A stretch of DNA of 64,000 nucleotides from Polynucleobacter sp. AM-26B4 (GCF_018882285.1 NZ_JACVOT010000001.1:1247916-1311915); one strand, 5' to 3'. Positions 8,040 to 18,162 are shown, numbered from the stretch's first letter. Notes: generated by a model not told the origin, from the sequence alone. Translations and numbers: made by a program.

Positions 8040-10535
8040 ATGAATCTTCCCCGTTCTTTCAGATCTATTGAGTTTGCTTGGCTTTTAGCCGCCTTGGTTG
8101 TTTCCGTGGCGTCTTTGAGCAGCGTGGCTTATTTGGCAGATCGCATGCAAAGAGCGTTTGAGAGAGATGCCAAGCAATTGATTGCATCAGATGCTTTGAT
8201 TCAGAGTGATCAGCCCTTACCAATCCTTTTTGAACAAGAGGCTGCCAAACAAGGGTTGCTAACGGCCAAGACCACGGTGTTCCCCACGATGTCATCCGTT
8301 GGCTCGAATACCCGCCTAGTGGCTTTAAAAGCAGTCACAGAGGCATACCCGCTGAGGGGGAGTATCAAGATCTCTAAAGATGCTCTAGACATCAAGGGCG
8401 CAAGCGCACGTGCAACACCATCGCCAGGGTCCGTGTGGGTAGAGCCTGCTCTATTGGCAGGTCTTTCTGCAAAGTTGGGAGATCGCATCACCTTGGGGTC
8501 AAGCAGTTTTGTGATTGAAGCTTTGTTAACTCAAGAGCTAGATAAGGGTGCTGGTTTCTTAAACTTTGCACCACGGGTCATGATGCGTGACGATGAGTTA
8601 TCTAAAACTCAGCTGATTGGTTTTGGTAGTCGGGTGACTTATCGATTCTTGATTGCTGGTCAAGAACCAACGGTCAATGCATTTTTGTCGTGGGCTCAAA
8701 AAGAAATCGATGCCAAGCAATTAAGGGGTATCAAAATTGAAGGGGTTGATAACAGTCAACCCTTGATGAGAGCAACACTCGATCGCGCTGAAAAGTTTTT
8801 ATCACTGGTGGCCATTTTGACGGCCATGGTCGCTGCTGTGGCAATGGCTTTAGCAGCCAAACGCTACACCAGCAAGCAAGCCAATCCAACAGCAATTTGG
8901 AAATGCTTGGGCGCTAACAAGCGCCAAGTGTTGCTTGAGCACTTCAAAGCCAGCATGGTGATTGCGCTTTTGGGTGGAGCCATAGGTGCATTCTTAGGAT
9001 GGATCGGTCATCAAGGCTTGCTTTTCTTCTTGGGTGATTTGTTGGTGGCTGATTTGCCATCAGCATCCATCTGGCCATTGATCTGGTCTTTACTGGTGGC
9101 AGTGGTTTTGTTGATCGGATTTGTTTGGCCGCCATTACTGTATTTGAGTGATATCTCACCACTCAAAGTGATTCGTCGTGATATCTCAGTCAGGCATCCC
9201 GCCTCTTGGCTGTTGATGTTTTTCGGATTGATTAGTTTCTTCGTGTTGCTCTTGAGTGTTGCTAAAGATGTCAAATTAGCTGTTTTAACTTTGGGCGGTT
9301 TTTCATTGGCAGCCGGCGTCTTTATTTTGGTCTCTTGGTTGTTGATCAAATTGACTGCCAAGATGGCAGAGCATTCATGGTTAGGTCAGCACGTTGTGCA
9401 ACGATTTGTTTGGCAGTCTTTATCCAGACGCTCTTTGTTCACTGGTTTACAAATAGCATCATTAGCGATTGCCATCATGGCGCTATTGCTCTTGGCTGTG
9501 GTCAGACAAGATTTGATGAGTGCATGGAAAGGCAGTTCTCCGCCGGATGCACCCAATCGATTTTTGATCAATATCCAGCCAGAACAAAAATCAGCCATTG
9601 AGCAAAAATTATTGAACGCTGACATTAAGAAAATTGTCTTGTATCCCATGGTGCGCGGTCGTTTAACGCACATCAATGATCAAGTGGTGTTGCCGCAAGA
9701 TTTTGCAGATTCACGCGCGCAACGTTTGGTGGATAGAGAATTCAATCTTTCATACGCCGCAGACTTACCAGATAAAAATAAAGTGACCGCAGGAACTTGG
9801 CATGGCAACACGCGCATGCCAGAAGTATCGATTGAAAAAGGTTTGGCTAAAACGCTGTCTTTAAAGTTAGGTGACAGCTTAGTCTTTGATATCGCAGGTA
9901 TACCTGTGAAGGCAAAGGTCACCTCCATCAGAGAACTTGATTGGGGCAGCATGCGCGTTAACTTCTTTGCGATCTTGCCACCGCATCTTCTCAGTGAAAT
10001 GCCTCAAACTTGGATCACGGCCTATAAGCAAGGACCTCTGGTGCCACAAGTGTTGCCTTTGGATATTTCTGTCGTGGCGCAATTTCCTAATGTGACGGTT
10101 GTGGATGTGGAGTCTGCTTTAAATCAAGTACAGGATGTATTGAATAAATTATCAGCAGCTGTGGAATTACTTTTTGGCTTCACGGTGATTGCTGGCATCT
10201 TGGTATTAGCCGCTGCTTTGGCATCGACTCAAGATGAGCGTCTCAAGGATGCAGGTTTACTCAAAACCTTGGGGGCCAGTCATGCTCAAATCAGGCGTGC
10301 TTTTTATACCGAGTTGACTGTGATTGGTTTTATTTCAGGGCTCTTGGCTTCCTTGGGCGCCATTGGTGTGGGTTGGGCTTTGGCCACCCATGTCTTTGAA
10401 TTCAATTTACCAATTCCATGGATCGTGATTGTTTATGGTGTTGTGTTTGGTGTTTCTGCCTGCGTATTGGGTGGTCTGTGGTTACAGAGAAAGATTTCTC
10501 ATACGTCGGCATCAGAAGTGCTCAGAAGTCTTTAA
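8040..10535 (+). CDS. FtsX-like ABC transporter permease (YbbP type)
   Basis: 831 aa large inner-membrane permease. An N-terminal membrane segment (about 12-32) is followed by a periplasmic domain, then two FtsX-type blocks of three to four helices (about 255-375 and 400-500) and a second periplasmic domain, with a final FtsX block near 705-825. The sequence ...DAGLLKTLGASHAQIRRAFYTEL in the last block is the conserved cytoplasmic segment that contacts the ATPase in this family. The matching ATP-binding subunit (YbbA-like) is not next to it. Family members are thought to move lipids or lipoproteins or to act mechanically; the substrate here is unknown. The globin gene follows after 19 bp. Confidence 0.85.
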   Translation: MNLPRSFRSIEFAWLLAALVVSVASLSSVAYLADRMQRAFERDAKQLIASDALIQSDQPLPILFEQEAAKQGLLTAKTTVFPTMSSVGSNTRLVALKAVTEAYPLRGSIKISKDALDIKGASARATPSPGSVWVEPALLAGLSAKLGDRITLGSSSFVIEALLTQELDKGAGFLNFAPRVMMRDDELSKTQLIGFGSRVTYRFLIAGQEPTVNAFLSWAQKEIDAKQLRGIKIEGVDNSQPLMRATLDRAEKFLSLVAILTAMVAAVAMALAAKRYTSKQANPTAIWKCLGANKRQVLLEHFKASMVIALLGGAIGAFLGWIGHQGLLFFLGDLLVADLPSASIWPLIWSLLVAVVLLIGFVWPPLLYLSDISPLKVIRRDISVRHPASWLLMFFGLISFFVLLLSVAKDVKLAVLTLGGFSLAAGVFILVSWLLIKLTAKMAEHSWLGQHVVQRFVWQSLSRRSLFTGLQIASLAIAIMALLLLAVVRQDLMSAWKGSSPPDAPNRFLINIQPEQKSAIEQKLLNADIKKIVLYPMVRGRLTHINDQVVLPQDFADSRAQRLVDREFNLSYAADLPDKNKVTAGTWHGNTRMPEVSIEKGLAKTLSLKLGDSLVFDIAGIPVKAKVTSIRELDWGSMRVNFFAILPPHLLSEMPQTWITAYKQGPLVPQVLPLDISVVAQFPNVTVVDVESALNQVQDVLNKLSAAVELLFGFTVIAGILVLAAALASTQDERLKDAGLLKTLGASHAQIRRAFYTELTVIGFISGLLASLGAIGVGWALATHVFEFNLPIPWIVIVYGVVFGVSACVLGGLWLQRKISHTSASEVLRSL

Positions 10536-10554
10536 TCAAGAATAAAATAAAGAT

Positions 10555-10944
10555 ATGTCACAAGAACAAACCACTTATGAGTTAATTGGCGGAGCTGAGA
10601 AGCTACGTGAGTTAGTCGATCGTTTTTACGACCTGATGGATCTAGAAGAAAATTATCAGGGGATACGACTCATGCATCCTGCTGATTCAACTTCATCGAG
10701 AGAAAAGTTGTTCATGTTCTTGAGTGGTTGGATGGGTGGCCCAGATTTATTTGTTCAGCAATACGGACACCCAAGACTCAAAGCCAGACATTTGCCATTC
10801 TCAATTGGTATTTCTGAAAGAGATCAGTGGTTGCAGTGCATGCGTCAAGCGATGAAAGACGTTGGCATCAATGGCATTCTATTTGAACGCCTGATGCAAT
10901 CATTCTTTACTACTGCTGACTGGATGAGGAATCGTGCTGGGTAA
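10555..10944 (+). CDS. Group II truncated haemoglobin
   Basis: 129 aa with TrHb2 features: Tyr25 in the B helix (RFYDLM), the YGHPRLKARHLPF segment whose His79 is the probable proximal haem ligand, and Trp92 (RDQWLQ) in the G helix. Such globins bind O2 or detoxify NO and peroxides. It lies 19 bp after the permease gene. Its last 45 bp overlap the convergent RDD gene. Confidence 0.92.
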   Translation: MSQEQTTYELIGGAEKLRELVDRFYDLMDLEENYQGIRLMHPADSTSSREKLFMFLSGWMGGPDLFVQQYGHPRLKARHLPFSIGISERDQWLQCMRQAMKDVGINGILFERLMQSFFTTADWMRNRAG

Positions 10945-11487
10945 TTGAACCAGGCGAGTACCAGACCAGCGGTCAGGAATCGATTGGCGATTCTTTCTAT
11001 CCAAGATGGCTGATAGCGGCCACAAAAATAAAGTAATTGAAAAGAAAATAATTGAAACTGATCCACCCATGCTGGCCGATGGATTCATTTTGATATTGAT
11101 GAAGAGTAATAAGGCGGCAGGTATCAACCACAGTGAACCTATCGCAAAGCGCATCAATGCTTGCGAACGTTTCATGATGGCACCATCTTCACTCACCAAC
11201 TGAATGCGCCAAGTTTGCATCGCGAGCGTTTGCCCTGTTTTGGTCCAGTACCACATGAAGTAAAAAGCCAAGACAAGGTACATGTGAGCCATCAAAATGG
11301 CAGGGGGTGCTGTGACCTCAAACAAAACCCCGATGATCAAGTGCGGCACCAAAAAGGTAAACGCCAAGACGCCAAACAAAACCAACATCTCATAAAGATT
11401 CAAGGCAATGCGACGTTTGATCGTCGGTACTGGCAGCGACTTTAAGTAACTTGCGGGAAGGGGGATGAACTGATTGGATTCTTTCAC
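10900..11487 (-). CDS. RDD family membrane protein
   Basis: 195 aa with an RDD-domain layout: an arginine (IKRRIALNLYE) before the first helix, about four hydrophobic segments, the TKTGQTLAMQTWRIQL segment between helices, and a DRWSGTRLV tail. The function of most RDD proteins is unknown; some act as ion antiporters. It is the last gene of the sigma factor - DUF3619 - DUF3106 operon, 5 bp after DUF3106, and overlaps the convergent globin gene at its 3' end. Confidence 0.85.
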   Translation of the reverse strand: MKESNQFIPLPASYLKSLPVPTIKRRIALNLYEMLVLFGVLAFTFLVPHLIIGVLFEVTAPPAILMAHMYLVLAFYFMWYWTKTGQTLAMQTWRIQLVSEDGAIMKRSQALMRFAIGSLWLIPAALLLFINIKMNPSASMGGSVSIIFFSITLFLWPLSAILDRKNRQSIPDRWSGTRLVQLPSTIPHPVSSSKE

Positions 11488-11492
11488 AAACG

Positions 11493-11993
11493 CTATTTTA
11501 GCGTTGGTGAAGTGACTGCGCTTGGTTTGCTTGTTTGAGCTCTTTTTTGCGCCAATAACTTTTTATCTTCAGCCGATAGTTGCTGATAACTTTCCCAGGC
11601 AGCTGCTTTTTTCTCAGGTGAAATATTGATGATGCGCAGGTAGTTATCTCTGGCACGCTGGCGCTCATGCGTCGATAAACTAGCCCACTCTGACATGCGA
11701 GACTGCAAGGTACTTTTTTCGGTATCAGACATTGATGGATAGCGATTCGCCACATCCACCCATTTTTTTTGACGAGCAACAGTGAGGCTCGACCAATCTT
11801 CCTCAAGCGGTGCCAAAATCAAGCGTTGATCCTCATTGAGTGCTGACCAGTTTTGCGCATTAGCCACCACGGGGTAAGCTAAAAGAATAAAAACAAAAAC
11901 AGTGATGTGTGAAATTAGGCAACGGCTTAAACAGATATACCGATTTTGGCATTTCATGTTTGTGAAGGATTTAAAGAAAGATGAAAAAGACAT
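11493..11993 (-). CDS. DUF3106 protein, exported helical protein
   Basis: 166 aa. After a hydrophobic signal segment ending near PVVANAQ, the mature part is helical and built of repeated units around W-x-x-L and the SLSTHERQRARDNYLRI segment, as in the DUF3106 family known from Betaproteobacteria. Role unknown; the domain architecture resembles small periplasmic sensors such as CpxP/ZraP only loosely (inference). The gene starts 2 bp after the DUF3619 stop. An internal Met at residue 13 is an alternative start that gives a more ordinary signal peptide. Confidence 0.82.
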   Translation of the reverse strand: MSFSSFFKSFTNMKCQNRYICLSRCLISHITVFVFILLAYPVVANAQNWSALNEDQRLILAPLEEDWSSLTVARQKKWVDVANRYPSMSDTEKSTLQSRMSEWASLSTHERQRARDNYLRIINISPEKKAAAWESYQQLSAEDKKLLAQKRAQTSKPSAVTSPTLK

Positions 11994-11995
11994 GA

Positions 11996-12472
11996 TCAGA
12001 TCTTTTCTTCTTCCTCATCTTCTGCAACAGCCAAATCTTTGCCATTGGTGATCAGGTATCGAACAAAGCCATCATCCTTGTAGGCATGTGGTGGAACAAC
12101 GTCGACCAAAATAGCGCTATCAACCTTGGCGATATCTAAGATGCGCTCATCTTGTTGCCAATTCGAAATCAAAACAATGCCAAAAGCCAAAGCCAAGATG
12201 GGGGCGGCACCAAATGCACCCCATGCACGGTTGCGCCAATCCGAGCCTGTTGAGTTTGAGTTTTTAAAACTCTCTCTGACCCAGTTGTGTGACCAGAATG
12301 GTTTGCGTTCTTCTAATTTTGCTGCCAAAGCCAGTTTTCTGGCATTTTCAAGACGATTTGAGATGTGTGCTGGCAGATTTGCAGCACCTTCATTGAGTAA
12401 ATCGCGGGTAAGTAGAGCCACCTGCAACTCTTGGTTGCCATCGACTTGAGGGGTTTGATAGTGCTTACTCAC
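11996..12472 (-). CDS. DUF3619 single-pass membrane protein, anti-sigma candidate
   Basis: 158 aa: an N-terminal cytoplasmic part (about 1-85), one membrane helix (GAAPILALAFGIVLISNW, about 88-105) and a C-terminal periplasmic acidic tail. The GTG start overlaps the sigma-factor stop (GTGA). The topology and coupling to a sigma gene are those of a membrane anti-sigma factor, but there is no recognisable ZAS zinc motif, so this role is inferred from context. Confidence 0.82.
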   Translation of the reverse strand: MSKHYQTPQVDGNQELQVALLTRDLLNEGAANLPAHISNRLENARKLALAAKLEERKPFWSHNWVRESFKNSNSTGSDWRNRAWGAFGAAPILALAFGIVLISNWQQDERILDIAKVDSAILVDVVPPHAYKDDGFVRYLITNGKDLAVAEDEEEEKI

Positions 12473-13050
12473 AATTTAAATCCTTGTTTTTTAAGGGCTT
12501 TCGCCAAAAAAGAGCATGCTCGAGAGCAGTGTGTCTTCACGCTACCCTCTGAGCAAGCCATTAATTTGGCTGTTTCAGAAATGCCCAGATCATCCCAATA
12601 ACGCATGAGGAAGGCTTCGCGTTGACGTGAAGGTAGTTTTGAAATCTCATTTTCGATGATTTTGATCACTTGTTGACGCTCTAAAATCGTCGCGCCATCC
12701 TCAAAACCTAGATTTTCTTCTGAAGAATCAAGGAACTCGAGAGGATCTGAGTAATCAGAGTCATCCAAATTATCTTTATTGCCACCCCTCATGGATGAGA
12801 AGAGGCTGACCCAGATATTTTGGGTTTTTTGACGTCGGAACCAGTCCAAGGTCGTATTTTGAAGAATTCGGGTGTAAATCAAGGGCAGTTCTGCAGCATC
12901 GCGGTCGCCATACTTCTCAGCCAGTTTCATCATGCTGTCTTGCACGATATCCAAGGCTGCATCCTCGTCCCGCGTAGAGAATACGGTACGTTTGAAGGAT
13001 TTTGCCTCGACTCCTTTGAGGAAGTCGGACAGTTCTTTTGCAGAAGCCAT
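12469..13050 (-). CDS. ECF-like RNA polymerase sigma factor
   Basis: About 193 aa. Region 2 spans DEDAALDIVQDSMMKLAEKYGD and the TLDWFRRQK segment; region 4 is LPSRQREAFLMRYWDDLGISETAKLMACSEGSVKTH, a complete helix-turn-helix. The linker (about 85-125) is long and acidic (DDSDYSDPLEF). The start MASAKELSDFL at 13050 agrees with the relatives I know; a GTG at 13074 with an AGGGG site upstream would add eight residues. It is first in an operon with DUF3619, DUF3106 and RDD genes. No autoregulated promoter could be identified. Confidence 0.88.
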   Translation of the reverse strand: MASAKELSDFLKGVEAKSFKRTVFSTRDEDAALDIVQDSMMKLAEKYGDRDAAELPLIYTRILQNTTLDWFRRQKTQNIWVSLFSSMRGGNKDNLDDSDYSDPLEFLDSSEENLGFEDGATILERQQVIKIIENEISKLPSRQREAFLMRYWDDLGISETAKLMACSEGSVKTHCSRACSFLAKALKKQGFKL

Positions 13051-13074
13051 GACCTCTATTAGACAACGCTTCAC

Positions 13075-13248
13075 AAACCCACCCCTAATAAGGCTTTATA
13101 GGCTAAAATCCTAGGTTCGACTTGCCGGACCTTTCATAAGATGGTTTTTTCCCGGATTTAAGCGACCGCCACTCGAACCCGAGCCATAAGCACGGAGCCA
13201 GAGTAGCCCAAACAATTTTTTGCCGAAAATTGCAAAGGACTATAGAAA
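13075..13248 (+). other. Upstream region of ilvIHC
   Basis: 174 bp between divergent sigma-factor and ilvI genes. A TAAAAT hexamer lies near 13104-13111 without a good -35. The rest would be a transcribed leader of over 100 nt. It holds a six-codon frame at 13141-13161 (M-V-F-S-R-I) and short hairpins, but no convincing terminator with a T run, so attenuation cannot be claimed. AAGGA about 10 nt before the ATG is the likely ribosome site of ilvI. Confidence 0.4.
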
Positions 13249-15024
13249 ATGAATGCAAATAACAACAGCGCGGAACTTTTGAACCCTGCTAGTAACAATC
13301 AAAACCAAGACGGCCCAGAAATGATTGGCGCCGAAATTTTGGTCCATGCCCTTCATGCTGAAGGTGTGGAATATGTCTGGGGTTACCCAGGCGGTTCAGT
13401 TTTATTTATTTACGACGAGATCTTCAAACAAGATAAGTTTGAACATATCTTGGTGCGTCATGAGCAAGCAGCTGTTCACGCTGCTGATGGCTATGCGCGT
13501 GCCACAGGTAATGTCGGCGTTGCATTGGTGACCTCAGGTCCTGGTGTGACCAATGCTGTGACTGGCATTGCGACTGCCTACATGGATTCAATCCCAATGG
13601 TGATCATCACTGGTAACGTGCCTACGGCTGCGATCGGTGAAGACGCGTTCCAAGAGTGCGACACCGTTGGTATCACTCGTCCAATCGTTAAACATAATTT
13701 CTTGGTCAAAGATCCTGCGGATCTTGCTTTGACTTTGAAAAAAGCTTTTCACATTGCCAGAACTGGTCGCCCAGGTCCGGTGGTGGTGGATATTCCTAAA
13801 GACGTGTCTTTCCAAAAAGCACGCTTTAACTATCCAGATGAATTGAACATGCGTTCATACAACCCTGTGAACAAAGGTCACAGTGGTCAGATTCGCAAAG
13901 CGATCAGTTTGTTGCTAGAAGCGGAGCGTCCATACATCTACACAGGTGGTGGCGTGATTCTTTCAGATGCAGCACCTGAGCTTAAGCAATTTGCTGACTT
14001 GCTTGGTTACCCTGTGACCAATACCTTGATGGGCTTGGGTGGATTCCCTGGCACAGACCCACGTTTCTTGGGTATGTTGGGTATGCACGGCACGTATGAA
14101 GCCAATATGACCATGCAGCATTGCGATGTATTGATCGCGATCGGCGCTCGTTTTGATGACCGCGTGATTGGTAACCCTGCGCACTTTTCGAGTGTGCCTA
14201 GAAAAATCATTCACATCGATATCGACCCTTCAGTGATTTCAAAGCGCGTGAAAGTAGACGTGCCTATCGTGGGCGATCTCAAAGAAGTATTGGTTGAGAT
14301 GTCTGCCATGATCAAGGCCGCTGGTCCATTGAAGAACAAAGCTAAGTTGGATGCTTGGTGGTCACAAATCAATGAGTGGCGCAAAAAAGATTGCTTGAGC
14401 TTTGACCGTGATTCTGAAATTGTGAAGCCACAGTACGTGGTTGAAAAAATTTGGGAACTCACCAAAGGTGATGCCTTCGTTTGTTCAGACGTTGGTCAGC
14501 ATCAAATGTGGGCTGCGCAATTCTACAAATTTGATAAGCCACGTCGTTGGATCAACTCTGGCGGTCTTGGCACCATGGGTGTTGGCTTGCCATACGCTAT
14601 GGGCATCAAAAAAGCATTCCCTGACAATGAAGTCGTCACCATCACTGGTGAAGGTTCTATTCAGATGTGTATTCAAGAGTTATCAACTTGCAAACAATAC
14701 GACACACCCATCAAGATTGTTTCTTTGAACAATCGCTATTTGGGCATGGTTCGTCAATGGCAAGAGTTAACTTATAACAAGCGTTATTCAAGTTCATACA
14801 TGGATTCATTGCCTGACTTTGTTAAGTTGGCTGAGTCGTATGGTCACGTGGGTATGCGCATTGAGAAGAAATCTGATGTTGAGCCAGCACTTCGTGAAGC
14901 ATTCAAAATGAAAGATCGAACTGTGTTCATGGATTTCCAAACAGACCCAACAGAAAACGTTTGGCCGATGGTTCAAGCTGGTAAAGGCATTACTGAAATG
15001 CTTTTAGGAAGCGAGGAACTATGA
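13249..15024 (+). CDS. ilvI: Acetolactate synthase large subunit
   Basis: Thiamine-diphosphate enzyme that condenses pyruvate to acetolactate (valine, leucine) or acetohydroxybutyrate (isoleucine). The 591 aa show the N-terminal WGYPGGSVLFIYDE with the catalytic Glu region (RHEQAAVHAADGYAR), the FAD-binding middle domain and the ThDP motif TGEGSIQMCIQEL...NNRYLGMVRQWQ. GEG replaces the more usual GDG, a conservative change. The stop overlaps the ilvH start (ATGA). An N-terminal Asn-rich extension of about 25 residues precedes the conserved part. Confidence 0.96.
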   Translation: MNANNNSAELLNPASNNQNQDGPEMIGAEILVHALHAEGVEYVWGYPGGSVLFIYDEIFKQDKFEHILVRHEQAAVHAADGYARATGNVGVALVTSGPGVTNAVTGIATAYMDSIPMVIITGNVPTAAIGEDAFQECDTVGITRPIVKHNFLVKDPADLALTLKKAFHIARTGRPGPVVVDIPKDVSFQKARFNYPDELNMRSYNPVNKGHSGQIRKAISLLLEAERPYIYTGGGVILSDAAPELKQFADLLGYPVTNTLMGLGGFPGTDPRFLGMLGMHGTYEANMTMQHCDVLIAIGARFDDRVIGNPAHFSSVPRKIIHIDIDPSVISKRVKVDVPIVGDLKEVLVEMSAMIKAAGPLKNKAKLDAWWSQINEWRKKDCLSFDRDSEIVKPQYVVEKIWELTKGDAFVCSDVGQHQMWAAQFYKFDKPRRWINSGGLGTMGVGLPYAMGIKKAFPDNEVVTITGEGSIQMCIQELSTCKQYDTPIKIVSLNNRYLGMVRQWQELTYNKRYSSSYMDSLPDFVKLAESYGHVGMRIEKKSDVEPALREAFKMKDRTVFMDFQTDPTENVWPMVQAGKGITEMLLGSEEL

Positions 15025-15515
15025 TGCGCCATATTATTTCTATTCTTTTAGAGAACGAGCCAGGTGCGTTGTCACGCGTGGTCGGTTTATTTTCTGCTCG
15101 CGGATACAACATTGAAACATTAACAGTGGCTCCTACAGAAGATCCATCTTTGTCACGCATGACGATTGTGACAGTGGGTTCTGAAGACGTCATTGAGCAA
15201 ATTACCAAGCACTTGAATCGCCTTGTTGAGGTGGTGAAGGTGATTGATTTGACCGATGGTCCTCACATTGAGCGTGAGCTCATGTTGATCAAGGTCAGAG
15301 CTGTTGGTAAGGAGCGCGAAGAGATGAAACGCATTACGGACATTTTCCGCGGTCGTATCATTGATGTCAGCGATAAGTCTTACACCATCGAGCTGACTGG
15401 AGACAGCAGTAAATTAGATGCATTCATTGAGGCTACAGACCGCAGTGCCATTTTGGAAACAGTTCGAACTGGTTGCTCTGGTGTTGGTCGCGGTGAGCGT
15501 ATCTTGAAGGTATAA
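15021..15515 (+). CDS. ilvH: Acetolactate synthase small (regulatory) subunit
   Basis: 164 aa. N-terminal ACT domain (HIISILLENEPGALSRVVGLFSARGYNI) binds valine for feedback control; the C-terminal domain (KVRAVGKEREEM..., DIFRGRIIDVSD) is typical. Two adjacent ATGs exist; GAGGA at 15013-15017 is better spaced for the second (15024). It overlaps ilvI by 4 bp, so subunits are translated in a coupled manner. Confidence 0.95.
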   Translation: MMRHIISILLENEPGALSRVVGLFSARGYNIETLTVAPTEDPSLSRMTIVTVGSEDVIEQITKHLNRLVEVVKVIDLTDGPHIERELMLIKVRAVGKEREEMKRITDIFRGRIIDVSDKSYTIELTGDSSKLDAFIEATDRSAILETVRTGCSGVGRGERILKV

Positions 15516-15538
15516 CTTTTTAACAAACAACAAACTGA

Positions 15539-16573
<1,035 letters not shown>

Positions 16574-16617
16574 GAGTAGTTGTTAAATAAATAAAAAGAT
16601 CCAGAAAGAGAGACAAC

Positions 16618-17271
16618 ATGGCAGTTCATTACCCGCATCCAATCATTGCAAAAGAAGGTTGGCCACACGTGGCCATCGCGGGTTTTGTATTGTTCGTGAT
16701 TCATTCCACCGCAGGGTGGGCATGGTCTTGGCCTTTCTGGATTATTTTTATTTTTGTTGTTCAGTTTTTCAGAGACCCAGGTCGTCTGATTCCTCTGACC
16801 AAAGATGCGGTTTTATCGCCAGCAGATGGTCGAGTCATCATTGTTGAAAAATCATTTGATCCATACGCTAATCGTGAAGCACTCAAGATCAGCGTTTTTA
16901 TGAACGTGTTCAACGTCCATTCCAATCGTTCTTCCGTGAACGGCACGATCAAACGCATTGAGTATTTCCCTGGTAAGTTTGTGAATGCTGATTTAGATAA
17001 AGCATCCACAGAAAATGAACGCAATGCTGTTGTGATTGACGCAAATGGTCAAACCATCACATTGGTTCAAGTGGCCGGCTTGATTGCCCGCAGAATTCTT
17101 TGCTACGCACATTTAGGCGACAAGCTTAAAAAGGGCGAGCGTTATGGTTTTATCCGTTTTGGCTCAAGAGTGGATGTTTATTTGCCTCTGACAGCTGAGC
17201 CATTGGTGAGTGTTGGCGACAAAGTATCTGCAACCAGCACGGTACTAGCCAAATTGCCCGGATTGGACTAA
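16618..17271 (+). CDS. psd: Phosphatidylserine decarboxylase proenzyme, short form
   Basis: Makes phosphatidylethanolamine at the inner membrane. 217 aa, the short class, with one or two N-terminal membrane segments (about 17-50), the LSPADGRV motif, [11 protein letters not shown] with catalytic His, and the self-cleavage site Gly182-Ser183 ([11 protein letters not shown]) that generates the pyruvoyl group. It is followed 10 bp later by pssA, the preceding step of the pathway. Confidence 0.94.
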   Translation: MAVHYPHPIIAKEGWPHVAIAGFVLFVIHSTAGWAWSWPFWIIFIFVVQFFRDPGRLIPLTKDAVLSPADGRVIIVEKSFDPYANREALKISVFMNVFNVHSNRSSVNGTIKRIEYFPGKFVNADLDKASTENERNAVVIDANGQTITLVQVAGLIARRILCYAHLGDKLKKGERYGFIRFGSRVDVYLPLTAEPLVSVGDKVSATSTVLAKLPGLD

Positions 17272-17281
17272 AAAGTAGTCT

Positions 17282-18136
17282 ATGACGACATTTCGACGTA
17301 GAAAACCAAGATTAACTAAAAATTTACCTAGCAATGTGACGCCTTTGCGTCGCAATGATTGGGCTGGCCCTGATCAAGAGAACCTAGGTCGACCACGTAA
17401 CCGTGGCATCTATTTATTGCCGAATGCTTTTACAACCGCCAATTTATTTTGCGGTTTCTTTGCCATTGTGCAGGCCATGAACCAGCGTTTTGAATTTGCT
17501 GCGATTGCTATTTTTGTGGCTTTGGTCATGGATGGCATGGACGGCCGTGTCGCTCGTATGACCAATACTCAAAGTGCTTTTGGTGAACAGTACGACTCAC
17601 TCACTGACATGGTTTCTTTTGGTGTGGCACCCGCATTGATTGCTTATGAGTGGGTTTTAAAAGATTTAGGTAAGTGGGGCTGGTTGGCTGCATTTATTTT
17701 CTGTGCAGGAGCTGCCTTGCGCTTGGCACGATTCAATACCAATATCGCCGTGGTTGATAAACGCTTTTTCCAAGGTCTGCCAAGTCCTGCTGCAGCTTCC
17801 TTGATTGCAGGTTTTGTTTGGTTGGCTGTGGACAATAAATTGCATGTTCAGGAGCTGGCATTGCCATGGGTGATGTTTGCCTTGACCATTTATGCGGGTA
17901 TCACGATGGTTTCAAATGCCATGTTCTACAGCGGTAAAGCATTGGATGTGCGCTACAGAGCACCCTTTGGCGTCATGATTTTGGTGATCTTGGGCTTTGT
18001 TTTGGTATCAAGCGATCCACCGGTTGCATTGTTTGGTTTATTTGTGGCTTATGCGATCTCGGGCTATGTTTTTTGGGTATGGCAAAAAATTGTCTTGCGC
18101 AAGAAAAAAGCTTCAGATATGCTTTCTAACAATTAA
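17282..18136 (+). CDS. pssA: CDP-diacylglycerol--serine O-phosphatidyltransferase
   Basis: Makes phosphatidylserine for Psd. 284 aa with several membrane helices and the CDP-alcohol phosphotransferase motif DGMDGRVAR...GEQYDSLTDMVSFG (residues about 83-112), where the aspartates bind metal. A basic N-terminal region of about 35 residues precedes the first helix. The end of the gene contains the likely promoter of the leu leader. Confidence 0.94.
   Translation: MTTFRRRKPRLTKNLPSNVTPLRRNDWAGPDQENLGRPRNRGIYLLPNAFTTANLFCGFFAIVQAMNQRFEFAAIAIFVALVMDGMDGRVARMTNTQSAFGEQYDSLTDMVSFGVAPALIAYEWVLKDLGKWGWLAAFIFCAGAALRLARFNTNIAVVDKRFFQGLPSPAAASLIAGFVWLAVDNKLHVQELALPWVMFALTIYAGITMVSNAMFYSGKALDVRYRAPFGVMILVILGFVLVSSDPPVALFGLFVAYAISGYVFWVWQKIVLRKKKASDMLSNN
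18095..18123 (+). promoter_or_regulatory. Candidate promoter of leu leader and leuA
   Basis: TTGCGC (18095-18100) and TATGCT (18118-18123) with a 17-bp spacer inside the end of pssA. Start of transcription would be near 18130, about 33 nt before the leader-peptide ATG. Confidence 0.45.
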
Positions 18137-18162
18137 TTCATTTTTTGTGTATATTGGAGTTT

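Noticed and set aside
9011..9676. Antisense frames of 96-116 codons in the permease gene
   Set aside because: Low-complexity translations opposite membrane helices; the permease is clearly the real gene.
13141..13161. Six-codon frame before ilvI as an attenuation peptide
   Set aside because: Only one Val and one Ile codon, no good ribosome site and no terminator with a T run behind it.
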